Positions 51,326 through 60,520 of a DNA stretch of 64,000 bases are shown piece by piece. The position numbers and the translations under genes are program-made. Location: assembly GCF_030929505.1 (NCBI RefSeq), contig NZ_JAVFVV010000003.1, positions 1-64,000 on the forward strand. The letters are read 5' to 3'. The notes beneath the pieces were generated by a model. The model ran no database searches and was not told the DNA's origin. It saw nothing but the letters and a program-made list of their open reading frames with translations. Source of the stretch: Mesorhizobium sp. LHD-90 (lineage in GTDB: Bacteria > Pseudomonadota > Alphaproteobacteria > Rhizobiales > Rhizobiaceae). Within the stretch, counting starts at the first letter, position 1. Each line of letters starts with the position of its first letter.

Positions 51326-52323
51326 GCGAAGCGCAGCCTCTGGCCGATGCCTTTTGCCGCCGCCTTGGACAGCATGGCCTTGCCCAGCGCGATGTCGGAC
51401 AGCGAAAGCCCGCGGTGCCAGAACAGGATCGTCTCGTCGTCGCTTTCGCGGCCGGGTTTCAGCCCCGCCGCGATCTGGCCGAGTTCGGCATGCAGCGTCC
51501 GTTCGCTCAGCCGGCCGGTCTCGACATGGGCGCGCAGCGAGCCGAATTTTCCGCCCTTGCACTGGCCCCAGTCGTCCACCACCATCTTGTCCATGATGTC
51601 GGTCAGCGACAGTTCCACCGCGCTCATCGTGCCGTAGGGCACGACGAAGGCGCCGGGCTTGATCCATTCGGTCTTCAACAGCGGCTCGGGCTGCGACAGC
51701 CGCGACGCCTCCACCACGATGTCGGCGCCTTCGATGGCGCTTTGCCAGTCCCGAGTCGCCTTCACCGGCTTGCCGAGGTCGGCGGACAATTTGGCGGCGA
51801 AGGTATCGCGGCTTTCCGGCCGGCGCGAATGGACCCGGATCTCATCGAAGTCGAACAGAGCATCGAGCAGTTTTACGTTCCAGTAGGCGGTGCCCCGCGC
51901 GCCGATATGCGCCAGCACCTTCGAGCCTTTTCGCGCCAGATGTTTTGCGCCGAGCGCGGTGACCGCGCCGGTGCGCATGTCGGTGATCACGGTGGCGTCG
52001 AGGATGGCGCGCGGCGTGCCGGTGCGCGGATCGAACAGGTTCAGAATGCCGAATTCGGATGGCAGGCCGTGCAGATAATTGTCGACATAGTCGCCGACGA
52101 TTTTGACGCCCGCCGCGTCCAGCGGCGCGACGTAGCCGCGCAGGACGTTGAAATGGCCGTGGAAGTCCGGGTTCGGCTCGAGATGAACGCGTGGCTCGAT
52201 CACCGTCTGGCCGTTGCCCTGGGCGATCAGCCCCGCCTCGACGGCGTCGAGTATTTCACCGTCGGTCATGGCCAGCGCCTCGATGTCGAGGGCGTTGAGA
52301 TAGTCGATGTAGATCGGCGTCAT
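51322..52323 (-). CDS. Ornithine cyclodeaminase/mu-crystallin-family protein
   Basis: 333 aa, normal length. The nucleotide-binding segment is KVLAHIGARGTAYWN (usually GxGxQA), so the third glycine position and the glutamine are altered. RTGAVTALGAKHLA is the conserved substrate-loop region. Members include ornithine cyclodeaminase, alanine dehydrogenase, ketimine reductase and tauropine-type enzymes, so the reaction could be reduction of a cyclic imine. First gene of the leftward operon with the ammonia-lyase homologue; divergent from the XRE-cupin regulator. Confidence 0.85.
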   Translation of the reverse strand: MTPIYIDYLNALDIEALAMTDGEILDAVEAGLIAQGNGQTVIEPRVHLEPNPDFHGHFNVLRGYVAPLDAAGVKIVGDYVDNYLHGLPSEFGILNLFDPRTGTPRAILDATVITDMRTGAVTALGAKHLARKGSKVLAHIGARGTAYWNVKLLDALFDFDEIRVHSRRPESRDTFAAKLSADLGKPVKATRDWQSAIEGADIVVEASRLSQPEPLLKTEWIKPGAFVVPYGTMSAVELSLTDIMDKMVVDDWGQCKGGKFGSLRAHVETGRLSERTLHAELGQIAAGLKPGRESDDETILFWHRGLSLSDIALGKAMLSKAAAKGIGQRLRFA

Positions 52324-52541
52324 CGGTCCTGCCTTCTGTCTCGCGGCCGGTGATAGGAGCTATGGCGGCGTGGCGCAATCGCCTCCCGCGAACGCGCATC
52401 GAGCCGGCGGGTCGCAACGGCGGACCGCACGTCAAGGCATCTTCGCAGCGGACCATGCTTCACCGGAAATAAATTTTCATGGACTTCGATCGCCTCTGGT
52501 TGTTCACTGCCAGTGAAAACAGACGCGGTGGGAAGCGGTCC

Positions 52542-53264
52542 ATGGCCAGGCAGAAGCGTGTGGCAAGCAATTTTATCGGCACCGAGATCGTCGCGTCCGG
52601 CGGACGCGATATAGTGACCGAGGAAGCCTTTCCGTCGCATGCGCTCAACCAGGACCCGCATGCCGTGCGCGACCCACGGGAAAACGTGCTCGAGGTCGCC
52701 ATCGGCCGCGAGGTACGAACCCTGCGCAAGAAACTCGGCGTCACCGTTGCCGATCTGGCCAGCGCCGCCAACATCTCGCTCGGCATGCTGTCGAAGATCG
52801 AGAACGGCAACACCTCGCCTTCGCTGACCACGCTGCAGGCACTGTCGCGCGCGCTCGGTGTGCCGCTGACGACCTTCCTGCGGCGCTTCGAGGAGGAGCG
52901 CACGGCGGTGTTCGTGAAGTCGGGGGAAGGCGTCGATGTCGAGCGCCGCGGCACGCGCGCCGGCCACCAGTACCGTCTGCTCGGCTATGTCGGTTCCGCC
53001 GCGACGGGTGTCGTCGTCGAGCCCTACCTGATCACGCTCACGGAAGGTTCCGACGTGTTCCCGACCTTTCAGCACGATGGCATGGAGTTCCTCTATATGC
53101 TGGAAGGCGAGGTCATATACCGCCATGGCAGCAATCTTTACTATATAGCGCCAGGCGACAGCCTGTTCTTCGACGCCGATGCACCGCACGGACCGGAGGA
53201 ACTGAAGAAATTGCCGATACGCTACCTGTCGATCATCTCCTACCCCGAGAGCCACAGCGAATAG
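52542..53264 (+). CDS. XRE-family regulator with C-terminal cupin domain
   Basis: 240 aa from ATG 52542 (GGGAAG before it); an ATG at 52479 would add 21 residues. Helix-turn-helix at about 52-112 (VRTLRKKLGVTVADLASAANISLGMLSKIENG is the core). Cupin at about 165-235 with FQHDGMEFLYMLEGE and APGDSLFFDADAPHG. Such regulators (PuuR/SutR type) control amine, amino-acid and sulfur use by binding a small ligand in the cupin. It is divergent from the cyclodeaminase-ammonia-lyase operon and probably controls it, and perhaps the peptide-type importer. Confidence 0.88.
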   Translation: MARQKRVASNFIGTEIVASGGRDIVTEEAFPSHALNQDPHAVRDPRENVLEVAIGREVRTLRKKLGVTVADLASAANISLGMLSKIENGNTSPSLTTLQALSRALGVPLTTFLRRFEEERTAVFVKSGEGVDVERRGTRAGHQYRLLGYVGSAATGVVVEPYLITLTEGSDVFPTFQHDGMEFLYMLEGEVIYRHGSNLYYIAPGDSLFFDADAPHGPEELKKLPIRYLSIISYPESHSE

Positions 53265-53414
53265 CCTCTTTCCAAGCCAGCACAGGCAACGGCTTTGGTG
53301 TCCGCGACTCTATCGCCGGCAAGCCTGCCGTGATGGTCGAGACCGACCTGGCTCGCTATAGTCGGGCGAGAACCCAAAATCATGAACGTAACAGCGGATC
53401 GTCACTGTTCGAGT

Positions 53415-54446
53415 TCAGTCCAAGCGTTTTCCTTTTCCGTCGAACCAGTGAAGCTTGTTCGGCTCGATGTTGATGACGAGCCGGTCGCCAGGCACGACAG
53501 ATGTGCGGCCCGGCGCACGCAGGATCACGCGGTTGCCGCCAAGCAGGCTGTGAATAAAACTCTCGGCGCCGACCGGCTCGACGCCCTCGACCGCAACCTC
53601 AAATCCAGGCGCACTGCCATTGGCCAGTGCGATCGAGGCATCCTCCGGCCGGAACCCGACGGTCGCGGCGCCGACCGGCACGGCAATTCCGGCGGAGGCG
53701 GGCAGGGCGGCAACCGGCAGCAGGTTCATCGGCGGCGCGCCGATGAAGCTCGCTACGAAGGTCGAGGCGGGCTTTTCGTAGACGTCGAGCGGCGCGCCGG
53801 TCTGCTCGACCACGCCGGCGTTCATCACCACCAGCGTGTCGGCGAGCGTCATCGCCTCCAACTGGTCGTGGGTGACGTAGACGGAGGTGACGCCCAGCGA
53901 GCGCTGAAGATTCCTGATCTCGACCCGCATCTGGCCGCGCAATTTGGCATCCAGGTTTGAGAGCGGCTCATCGAACAGGAAGACTTTTGGGTTACGCACG
54001 ATGGCGCGGCCCATCGCGACGCGCTGCCGCTGGCCGCCGGAAAGCTCGCGCGGCCGGCGTTCGAGCAGGTGCGACAGTTCCAGCGTCTTCGCCGCGGCGC
54101 GGACGCGCTTGTCGATGTCCTCCTTGCCCATGCCGCGGTTGCGCAGGCCGTAAGCCATGTTGTCGTAGACCTTCATGTGCGGGTAGAGCGCGTAGTTCTG
54201 GAACACCATGGCGATGTCGCGCTCTGCCGGACCGACCGTGTTGACCACCTTGCCGTCGATGGAGACCGCGCCTGAGGTGATCGATTCCAGCCCGGCGATC
54301 ATTCTGAGCAGGGTTGATTTTCCGCAGCCGGACGGCCCGACCAGAACGCAGAGTGCCTTGTCGGGAATGGCGATGGAGACGCCCTTCACCGCCTCGACCT
54401 TGCCGGCATAGGTCTTTCGGACGTCTTTCAGATCGACGGTTGCCAT
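53415..54446 (-). CDS. ugpC: Glycerol-3-phosphate ABC transporter ATPase
   Basis: 343 aa, CUT1 ATPase. Walker A GPSGCGKS, signature LSGGQRQRV, Walker [16 protein letters not shown], and the C-terminal TOBE-like regulatory region with [12 protein letters not shown]. Last gene of the leftward ugpB-ugpA-ugpE-ugpC operon. The 220-bp gap before it holds a perfect 59-bp inverted repeat, an unusual insert inside an operon and a possible cause of lowered ATPase expression. Confidence 0.9.
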   Translation of the reverse strand: MATVDLKDVRKTYAGKVEAVKGVSIAIPDKALCVLVGPSGCGKSTLLRMIAGLESITSGAVSIDGKVVNTVGPAERDIAMVFQNYALYPHMKVYDNMAYGLRNRGMGKEDIDKRVRAAAKTLELSHLLERRPRELSGGQRQRVAMGRAIVRNPKVFLFDEPLSNLDAKLRGQMRVEIRNLQRSLGVTSVYVTHDQLEAMTLADTLVVMNAGVVEQTGAPLDVYEKPASTFVASFIGAPPMNLLPVAALPASAGIAVPVGAATVGFRPEDASIALANGSAPGFEVAVEGVEPVGAESFIHSLLGGNRVILRAPGRTSVVPGDRLVINIEPNKLHWFDGKGKRLD

Positions 54447-54470
54447 TAGTCGTTGCCCCGTGTCTGAATG

Positions 54471-54644
54471 TCCCCCTCACCCGGCCTCCGCTTCGCTCGG
54501 CCACCCTCTCCCCGCTGGGGAGAGGAGGTTTTCCGCGGATCGCGCCAACTCGTTAGCGTCAAAAAGCGAGGCGGCAACGCTGACGACCTCCTCTCCCCAG
54601 CGGGGAGAGGGTGGCCGAGCGAAGCGGAGGCCGGGTGAGGGGGA
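54471..54644. repeat. Perfect 59-bp inverted repeat between ugpE and ugpC
   Basis: Bases 54471-54529 are the exact reverse complement of 54586-54644, with a 56-bp spacer whose CGTTAGCGTC and AACGCTGACG ends can pair further. Each arm also holds its own CTCTCCCCGCTGGGGAGAG hairpin. The perfection of 59 bp suggests recent origin or continued gene conversion. It lies between two co-transcribed genes, so the transcript should form a very stable hairpin. No transposase or target duplication is seen. It is probably a dispersed genomic repeat. Confidence 0.9.
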
Positions 54645-54666
54645 GACGCAACAACCACAGGCAAAT

Positions 54667-55590
54667 TCACTTCTCCGTCTCGATCAGCCCGCGCACGAAC
54701 CAGCGCTGCATCAGCACCACCACCAGGATCGGCGGCACGATCGCCAGCATCGACGTCACCATCACCAAATGCCACTCCGTGTCGGCGTCGGCGAAGGACA
54801 CCATCTTCCTCAGCCCGATGACGATGGTGTTCATGTCGTTGCTGTTGGTCATCAGCAGCGGCCACAGATATTGCGTCCAGCCGTAGATGAAGAGGATGAC
54901 GAACAGCGCCGCGATGTTGGTGCGCGACAGCGGCAGCAAGATATCCTTGAAGAACTTCCACGGCCCGGCGCCGTCGATGCGCGCCGCCTCGACCAGTTCG
55001 CCGGGGATGGTCAGGAAGAACTGGCGGAACAGCAGCGTCGCGGTGGCCGACGCCATCAGCGGGAGCGTCAGGCCGGTATAGGTGTCGATCAGGCCGAGAT
55101 CGACCATCACCTTGTAGGTCGGCATGATGCGCACCTCGACCGGCAGCATCAGCGTGATGAAGATCAGCCAGAAGAAGGTCATGCGCAGCGGAAAACGGAA
55201 GAACACGATCGCATAGGCCGACAGGATGGAAATGACGATCTTGCCGGTGGCGATCGCCAGCGCCATCACGGTGGTGTTGAACAGCAGCGTCCACACATTG
55301 ACGCCGCCGATGCGGCCGATGCCGCCGAACAGCGCCTCATAATAGTTGTTGAAGAACTCGCCGCCGGGCAGCAGCGGCAGCGGCGGGCGTAGGATCGTCT
55401 GCAGCGTGTGGGTCGAGGCGACGAAGGTATAGTAGATGGGGAAGGCAACGATAAGGATGCCGAGGATGAGCAGCACATGCGCGAGATAACGCGACGTGCG
55501 GCTCAAGCCCAGCATCTCGCCTTCCTCGCGCCGGCCGAGCGCGACGGCGGTGCCCTGCGCCTCCGGCTTCGCGACGGCGGCGTCAGTCAT
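54667..55590 (-). CDS. ugpE: Glycerol-3-phosphate ABC transporter permease
   Basis: 307 aa with six membrane segments. EAA loop [23 protein letters not shown]. The stretch [28 protein letters not shown] is close to that of UgpE. ATG 55590 overlaps the end of ugpA by 8 bp. With UgpA it forms the inner-membrane channel for glycerol-3-phosphate and phosphodiesters. Confidence 0.9.
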   Translation of the reverse strand: MTDAAVAKPEAQGTAVALGRREEGEMLGLSRTSRYLAHVLLILGILIVAFPIYYTFVASTHTLQTILRPPLPLLPGGEFFNNYYEALFGGIGRIGGVNVWTLLFNTTVMALAIATGKIVISILSAYAIVFFRFPLRMTFFWLIFITLMLPVEVRIMPTYKVMVDLGLIDTYTGLTLPLMASATATLLFRQFFLTIPGELVEAARIDGAGPWKFFKDILLPLSRTNIAALFVILFIYGWTQYLWPLLMTNSNDMNTIVIGLRKMVSFADADTEWHLVMVTSMLAIVPPILVVVLMQRWFVRGLIETEK

Positions 55591-56467
55591 AATGCACCTT
55601 CTTCTCGACGTAGCGGAACTGGATGGCGGTGAGCGCAATCACGATGACCATCAAGATCACCGACTGCGCGGCCGAATCGCCCAGGAGCTGGTTCAGCGCG
55701 CCGTCGCTGTAGACCTTGAAGACCAGCGTCTCGGTGGCCTTGCCGGGGCCGCCGCCGGTGACAGCGTGGATGATGCCGAATGTGTCGAAGAAGGCGTAAG
55801 TGGTGTTGATCACCAGCAGGAAGAAGGTGGTCGGCGCCAGCAGCGGGAAGACGATCGTCCAGAACCGCTTGTTTTCCCCGGCGCCGTCGATCGCCGCGGC
55901 TTCGATCAGCGATTTCGGAATCGCCTGCAGGCCGGCAACGAAGAACAGGAAATTGTAGCTGATCTGCTTCCAGGCGGCGGCGGTGACGACCAGGACCATC
56001 GCCTGGTTGCCGTTGAGCAGCGGGTCCCACGGGATGCCGAGCCAGCGCAGCCAGACCGCCAGGCTGCCGATCGAGGGGTTGAACAGGAACAGCCAGAGCA
56101 TGCCGGCAATCGCCGGCGCCACCGCATAGGGCCAGATCATCAGCGTGCGGTAAAGGCCCCGGCCCTTGATCACCTTGTCGACCATAACCGCCAGCAGCAG
56201 CGCCACCGACATGGCAACCGCTGCCGTCGATACCGAGAAGATGACCGTCACCTTCAGCGAGTTCAGGTAATTGGGGTCGGCAAGCACCTTTTCGAAATTG
56301 GCGAACCAGACGAATTTCGAGCGCAGGCCGAACGGGTCCTCGCGCAGCATCGACTGGCGCATCGCCTGGCCGGCCGGCCAGTAGAAGAACACCAGCGTGA
56401 TGGCGAGCTGCGGCGCCACCAGCAGGTAAGGCAGGATCTTGTTGGGGAAGACGACGCGTGGGGTCAT
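55583..56467 (-). CDS. ugpA: Glycerol-3-phosphate ABC transporter permease
   Basis: 294 aa, six membrane segments; starts [30 protein letters not shown], the UgpA pattern. EAA loop [26 protein letters not shown] 56467; the preceding gap to ugpB is filled by a palindromic repeat. It overlaps ugpE by 8 bp. Confidence 0.9.
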   Translation of the reverse strand: MTPRVVFPNKILPYLLVAPQLAITLVFFYWPAGQAMRQSMLREDPFGLRSKFVWFANFEKVLADPNYLNSLKVTVIFSVSTAAVAMSVALLLAVMVDKVIKGRGLYRTLMIWPYAVAPAIAGMLWLFLFNPSIGSLAVWLRWLGIPWDPLLNGNQAMVLVVTAAAWKQISYNFLFFVAGLQAIPKSLIEAAAIDGAGENKRFWTIVFPLLAPTTFFLLVINTTYAFFDTFGIIHAVTGGGPGKATETLVFKVYSDGALNQLLGDSAAQSVILMVIVIALTAIQFRYVEKKVHYD

Positions 56468-56470
56468 GGC

Positions 56471-56611
56471 ACCTTACCCTCCCCCTGGTGGGGAGGGTCG
56501 ACGAACAATCGGAACGCAGTGGAGATTGTGAGGCGGGGTGGGGGTGCGCTGCTCGACGCCGTCACCCCCACCCCGGCGCTTCGCGCCGACCCTCCCCACA
56601 AGGGGGAGGGT
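56471..56611. repeat. 24-bp inverted repeat element between ugpB and ugpA
   Basis: 56471-56494 and 56588-56611 are inverted copies with one mismatch. Inside is a second inverted pair (GGGGTGGGGGTG near 56536-56547 with CACCCCCACCCC near 56565-56576). The CCCTCCCC core also appears in the repeat at 3157-3276. It lies between co-transcribed genes and probably forms a stable RNA hairpin. Confidence 0.8.
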
Positions 56612-56624
56612 AAGATCGAGCTCA

Positions 56625-57917
56625 TCAATTCCCCAGCGCTTCCTTGATCGCCGCATTGCCGCGCGACACGGCATTGTCGAGCGCCTGCTGGGCGGTCTGC
56701 TCGCCGGCCAGCATCTTCTCGTATTCCTCGTTCATGATGTCGCGGACCTGCGGCAGGTTGGCGAGGCGAACGCCCTTGGAGTTTTCGGTCGGGGCCTTGC
56801 CCAGCATCTGCTTGATCGGGATCTCGCGCGCCGGGTTCTTTTCGTAGAAACCGTCGGCCTTGGTCTTCTCATAGGCGGCCATGGTCACTGGCAGGTAGCC
56901 GGAAACCTGGTGCAGGCGGGCCTGGATGTCGGTCTGCGACAGGAAGTTGAAGAACGCCGCGACGCCCTTGTACTCCTCGTCCGACTTGCCGCCGAACACC
57001 CATAGCGAGGCACCGCCGGGGATCGTGTTCTGCGATTCGGTGTCGTAGGGCAGCATGCCGGTGCCGTAGTTCATGCCCGACTTGACGATGTCGCCCAGGC
57101 CGCCCGACGATTCGGTGAACAGCCCGCATTCGCCGGCGAGGAAGATCTGCTTCGCCTCGGAGGTGCGGCCGCCATATTTGAAGGTTCCGTCCTTGGCGAG
57201 ATCGGCCAGCGCCTGGAAATGTTTCACGAAAGGCTCGGCGTTGATCTTCAGTTCCACGTCGAGCGAGGCGATGCCGTTCTCGTTGGTGCCCCACTGGTAA
57301 TTGTTCCAGGCGGCAAAATTCTCCGTGTGGATCCAGGTCAGCCAGGTCGAGGTGAAGCCGCAGGGGGCCGCGCCGCTCGACTTGATCTTCTTTGCGGCCT
57401 CGAAAACCTCGTTCCAGGTTTTTGGCGGGTTGTCGACGTCCAGCCCGGCCTTCTGGAAGATGTCTTTGTTGTAATAGAGGATCGGCGAGGAGGAATTGTA
57501 GGGGAAGGACAGCATGGTGCCGTCCGGCTTCGAATAATAGGCGACGATGCCCGACAGGTACTGGCTCTTGTCGAACGGCTTTCCGCCCATCGACAGCACG
57601 TCGGCAACCGGCTTCATCGCGTCCTCGGCGGCCATCATGGTGCCGGTGCCGGCATCGAAGACCTGGATGATGTTCGGGGCCTGGCCGGCGCGGTAGGCGG
57701 CGATGCCGGCGTTCAGCGTCTCGGGATAGGTGCCCTTGAAAACCGGCGTGATCTTGTAGTCGCTCTGGCTCTCGTTGAATTCCTTGGAAAGCGTTTCCAC
57801 AACCTCGTTGTTGGCGCCGGTCATGGCGTGCCACCAGGAGATTTCCGTGACGGCCCATGAGGCGGAGGTGGAGAGCAGGGTCGCAGCCAGGCTGGCCGCC
57901 ATGCCGTAAATTTTCAT
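56625..57917 (-). CDS. ugpB: Glycerol-3-phosphate-binding periplasmic protein
   Basis: 430 aa with Sec signal peptide (MKIYGMAASLAATLLSTSAS, cut after SWA near 22). The mature protein follows E. coli UgpB closely in pattern: ISWWHAMTGANNEVVETL, GTYPETLNAGIAAYRAGQAP, NSSSPILYYNKDIFQKAGL, and C-terminal QALDNAVSRGN. ATG 57917 follows GGGAGTG. First gene of the operon; ugp systems are commonly under phosphate control, but no clear PHO box is visible to me in 57918-58020. Confidence 0.92.
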   Translation of the reverse strand: MKIYGMAASLAATLLSTSASWAVTEISWWHAMTGANNEVVETLSKEFNESQSDYKITPVFKGTYPETLNAGIAAYRAGQAPNIIQVFDAGTGTMMAAEDAMKPVADVLSMGGKPFDKSQYLSGIVAYYSKPDGTMLSFPYNSSSPILYYNKDIFQKAGLDVDNPPKTWNEVFEAAKKIKSSGAAPCGFTSTWLTWIHTENFAAWNNYQWGTNENGIASLDVELKINAEPFVKHFQALADLAKDGTFKYGGRTSEAKQIFLAGECGLFTESSGGLGDIVKSGMNYGTGMLPYDTESQNTIPGGASLWVFGGKSDEEYKGVAAFFNFLSQTDIQARLHQVSGYLPVTMAAYEKTKADGFYEKNPAREIPIKQMLGKAPTENSKGVRLANLPQVRDIMNEEYEKMLAGEQTAQQALDNAVSRGNAAIKEALGN

Positions 57918-58864
57918 CGTTCACTCCCGTTTTTCGTTGGCGAAGGGTTGAGCTTCGCGAGCCGGAGTATCGACCGATTGTGACAGCCGGACAACGATTT
58001 TTTCGCGTTATCTTTGCCGACTAATTGTTTAGGCGCGCCGGGCTGGACTTTGGAAAGAACCCGTGGCTGGAAACCTGGCGCACTTCATCGTCGCCACGCT
58101 GCGGAAGTCCGCCCTGGCCATTGAGTGAAAAATCTCCCTTGCGGGAGGTGGGAAGCGGGGCGCAAGGCCGAGCCTCTCAAAGTTATAAAACGTGGCGCGA
58201 ACCCTGCGCCCCGCCGGCGTTCTTGCCCGACCGCTGATACCGCTCACTCGTTCCGGAGCGTGTCGTCGCGGTCTGGGGCCCGGGTCTTTAGGCTCTTGCC
58301 AAGCCGCGCACCGTTACGCGGCCACCCCGGCGCCGTCCCCTCCACGCTCATCCGGTTCATGACCCGTGTTCCCGCGAGGGCGATGCCGAGGATTATGCGG
58401 GAGCCCGAAGGGGAGGGGATTACCCACGCCGCTTTTTTCGGAGGGACGTCGGCACTGAAGTACTGTGTGCGAGCAATTTCAATGGGTTGGCGAAGGCGAA
58501 AACGGTGTAGGCAAGAATTTTTTCGCGGCGGCGCATTTTTCCGTCCCCTCTTTTGGACTGCAGTGTTGCCCTTTCGGCGCCGCCAGAGCGTTTCGCAAGC
58601 GATGGGAAAACTCGGGACAGTTCATTCAATTCCGGGATCAAGCGCCGCCGCAGCGGGAACCGAACTGGGTAAACTGCCCCTGGACAGCGTTGTATCGCCT
58701 TGAAGCGTTTGCCAGTCGTCAGAACACATGTTTCCTCCATCGAAATGACGGCACAAACGCTCATCTCCAGTTGCGTTCCAGCGTCCAGTTATGTTTGACT
58801 GAATATATCGACTGCGCGGGCCGATCGCCGGAAAGCGGGGGCGTCAACATAGGGAGTTTGTTTC
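57918..58864. other. 947-bp intergenic region between ugpB and modA, no supported gene
   Basis: Both genes read away from this gap, so it holds two promoters but is much longer than needed. Frames are stop-broken or lack family features. Visible structure: a 10-bp stem (58155-58164 with 58205-58214) enclosing an A/T-rich loop, a small CTCCC..GGGAG hairpin near 58134-58147, and a TCGACCGATTGT segment (57970-57981) resembling the TCAAMCGATTGA motif. Near modA, CAGTTATG..ATATATCGACTG (about 58786-58815) is a weak palindrome that might bind ModE. It may also contain a decayed gene or a small RNA. Confidence 0.4.
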
Positions 58865-59656
58865 ATGGCACGGATAAGCATGCAGCTTGTGGCGGCCGCC
58901 GGGGTTGCGGCGATGGTTCTGGCGGCGGCGCCGGTTTTCGCGGCTGAGAACCTGACGGTGTTTGCCGCCGCCAGCCTCAAGAACGCGCTCGACAACGTCA
59001 ACGCCGCCTGCGAGGCGGATGTCGGCGAGAAGGCGACGATCTCCTATGCCGCGAGTTCGGCGCTGGCCAAGCAGATCGAGGAAGGCGCGCCGGCCGACGT
59101 GTTCATCTCGGCCGACCTCGACTGGATGAAATACCTGTCCGACAAGAAACTCACCAAGCCGGACACCGAGGTAAAACTGCTCGGCAACCGCATCGTGCTG
59201 GTCGCGCCTGCCGATTCGCAGGCGAGCGCCGAGATCGCGCAAGATTTCGACCTGGCGAAACTGGTCGGCGATGGAAGGCTCGCAATGGCCAACGTCGATT
59301 CGGTGCCTGCCGGCAAATACGGTAAGGCCGCGCTGGAAAAGCTCGGTATCTGGGGTTCGGTAGAGGGCAAGGTGGCGCAGGCCGAGAACGTTCGTGCGGC
59401 ACTTGCGCTGGTCTCCACCGGCGAGGCGCCGCTCGGCATCGTCTACCAGACCGACGCGGCGGCCGACAAAAAGGTGAAGATCGTCGGCACGTTTCCGGAG
59501 GATTCACACCCGCCGATCGTCTATCCGGTGGCGCAAACCGCCGAATCCAAGGATGCCGAGACGCCGGCCTTCCTGAAATGCCTGCAATCGGCCAAGGCCA
59601 GGGCGCTTTTCGAGGAGCAGGGTTTTGCCGTATTAGTGCCGCCGGTCTCCAACTAA
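58865..59656 (+). CDS. modA: Molybdate ABC transporter periplasmic binding protein
   Basis: 263 aa with Sec signal peptide (cut after VFA near 26). The mature start AENLTVFAAASLKNALDNV and the ASSALAKQIEEGAPADVFISAD segment are diagnostic of ModA; serines in AAAS and SSA bind the oxyanion. NVDSVPAGKYGKAALEKLG and TGEAPLGIVYQTDA complete the pattern. ATG 58865 follows GGGAG. It is separated from modB by 162 bp occupied by a palindromic repeat. Confidence 0.95.
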   Translation: MARISMQLVAAAGVAAMVLAAAPVFAAENLTVFAAASLKNALDNVNAACEADVGEKATISYAASSALAKQIEEGAPADVFISADLDWMKYLSDKKLTKPDTEVKLLGNRIVLVAPADSQASAEIAQDFDLAKLVGDGRLAMANVDSVPAGKYGKAALEKLGIWGSVEGKVAQAENVRAALALVSTGEAPLGIVYQTDAAADKKVKIVGTFPEDSHPPIVYPVAQTAESKDAETPAFLKCLQSAKARALFEEQGFAVLVPPVSN

Positions 59657-59658
59657 TT

Positions 59659-59805
59659 CAGGGTCTGCTGATATTCACGCCTTGAGGGCCTGCAAATGGC
59701 GTTCTTCTGCGCTTCCGATGCTCATGTACCTTCACGTACACTGCGCTTCGGTTCTCGAAGAACACCATTTTCGGCTCCTCAATGCCTGAATCTCAACAGA
59801 CCCTG
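59659..59805. repeat. Long snap-back palindrome between modA and modB
   Basis: Outer arms 59659-59687 and 59777-59805 match at 25 of 29 positions; an inner pair 59694-59707 and 59757-59770 matches at 13 of 14; the tip holds TGTAC and GTACA (59725-59729, 59736-59740). The 147-bp unit can fold into one long hairpin in the mod transcript. A 14-base part of the right arm (TGAATCTCAACAGA) also occurs near 8642-8655, so the element belongs to a dispersed family. Confidence 0.8.
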
Positions 59806-59818
59806 GATCGGATCGTGA

Positions 59819-60520
59819 ATGGAGTGGCTGCACCTCAGTCCGGATGAGTGGAACGCGGTCCGGCTCTCCATAAAAGTCTCGACCTGGGCGACGGTGGTGG
59901 CGCTGCCGTTCGGCATCGCCATCGCCTATGCGCTGGCCCGGCGGGAGTTCTGGGGCAAGTCGCTGGTGAACGGCATCGTGCACCTGCCGCTGATCCTGCC
60001 GCCGGTGGTGACGGGCTACCTGCTGCTCATCACCTTTGGCCGGCGCGGCCCCGTCGGATCGCTGCTCGACCAATATTTCGGCATCGTCTTTTCCTTTCGC
60101 TGGACGGGCGCCGCGCTTGCGTGCGGGGTGATGGCCTTTCCGCTGATGGTGCGGGCGATCCGCCTCTCCATCGAAGCGGTCGACAAGAAACTCGAGGCCG
60201 CCGCCGGCACGCTCGGCGCCAATCCCCTGTGGGTGTTCGCGACGATCACCCTGCCGCTGATCTTTCCCGGCATCATCGCCGGCATGGTTCTTTCGTTCGC
60301 CAAGGCGATGGGCGAGTTCGGTGCGACCATCACCTTTGTCTCCAACATTCCGGGCGAGACCCAGACCCTGCCGTCTGCCATCTACACTTTTACCCAGGTG
60401 CCGGGCGGCGATCTCGGCGCGTTGCGGCTGACGCTGGTGTCGATCGTGATTGCCATGGTTGCGCTGATCGCCTCCGAGGTGCTGGCGCGCCGCATCAGCC
60501 GGCGGCTGGATATCGAATGA
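59819..60520 (+). CDS. modB: Molybdate ABC transporter permease
   Basis: 233 aa, five or six membrane segments. The EAA loop is KLEAAAGTLGANPLWVFATITLPLIFPGIIAG, and FAKAMGEFGATITFVSNIPGETQTLP is the ModB signature. ATG 59819 has no clear ribosome site, so translation may depend on the folded repeat just upstream. It overlaps modC by four bases (ATGA). Confidence 0.94.
   Translation: MEWLHLSPDEWNAVRLSIKVSTWATVVALPFGIAIAYALARREFWGKSLVNGIVHLPLILPPVVTGYLLLITFGRRGPVGSLLDQYFGIVFSFRWTGAALACGVMAFPLMVRAIRLSIEAVDKKLEAAAGTLGANPLWVFATITLPLIFPGIIAGMVLSFAKAMGEFGATITFVSNIPGETQTLPSAIYTFTQVPGGDLGALRLTLVSIVIAMVALIASEVLARRISRRLDIE

Noticed and set aside
52324-52541. Riboswitch or leader peptide between the cyclodeaminase and XRE-cupin genes
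   Set aside because: No conserved fold or short open frame with a ribosome site is apparent; only a normal divergent promoter gap.
58420-58764. 114-codon leftward frame in the ugpB-modA gap
   Set aside because: No ribosome site or recognisable motif, and base composition at third positions is not gene-like.
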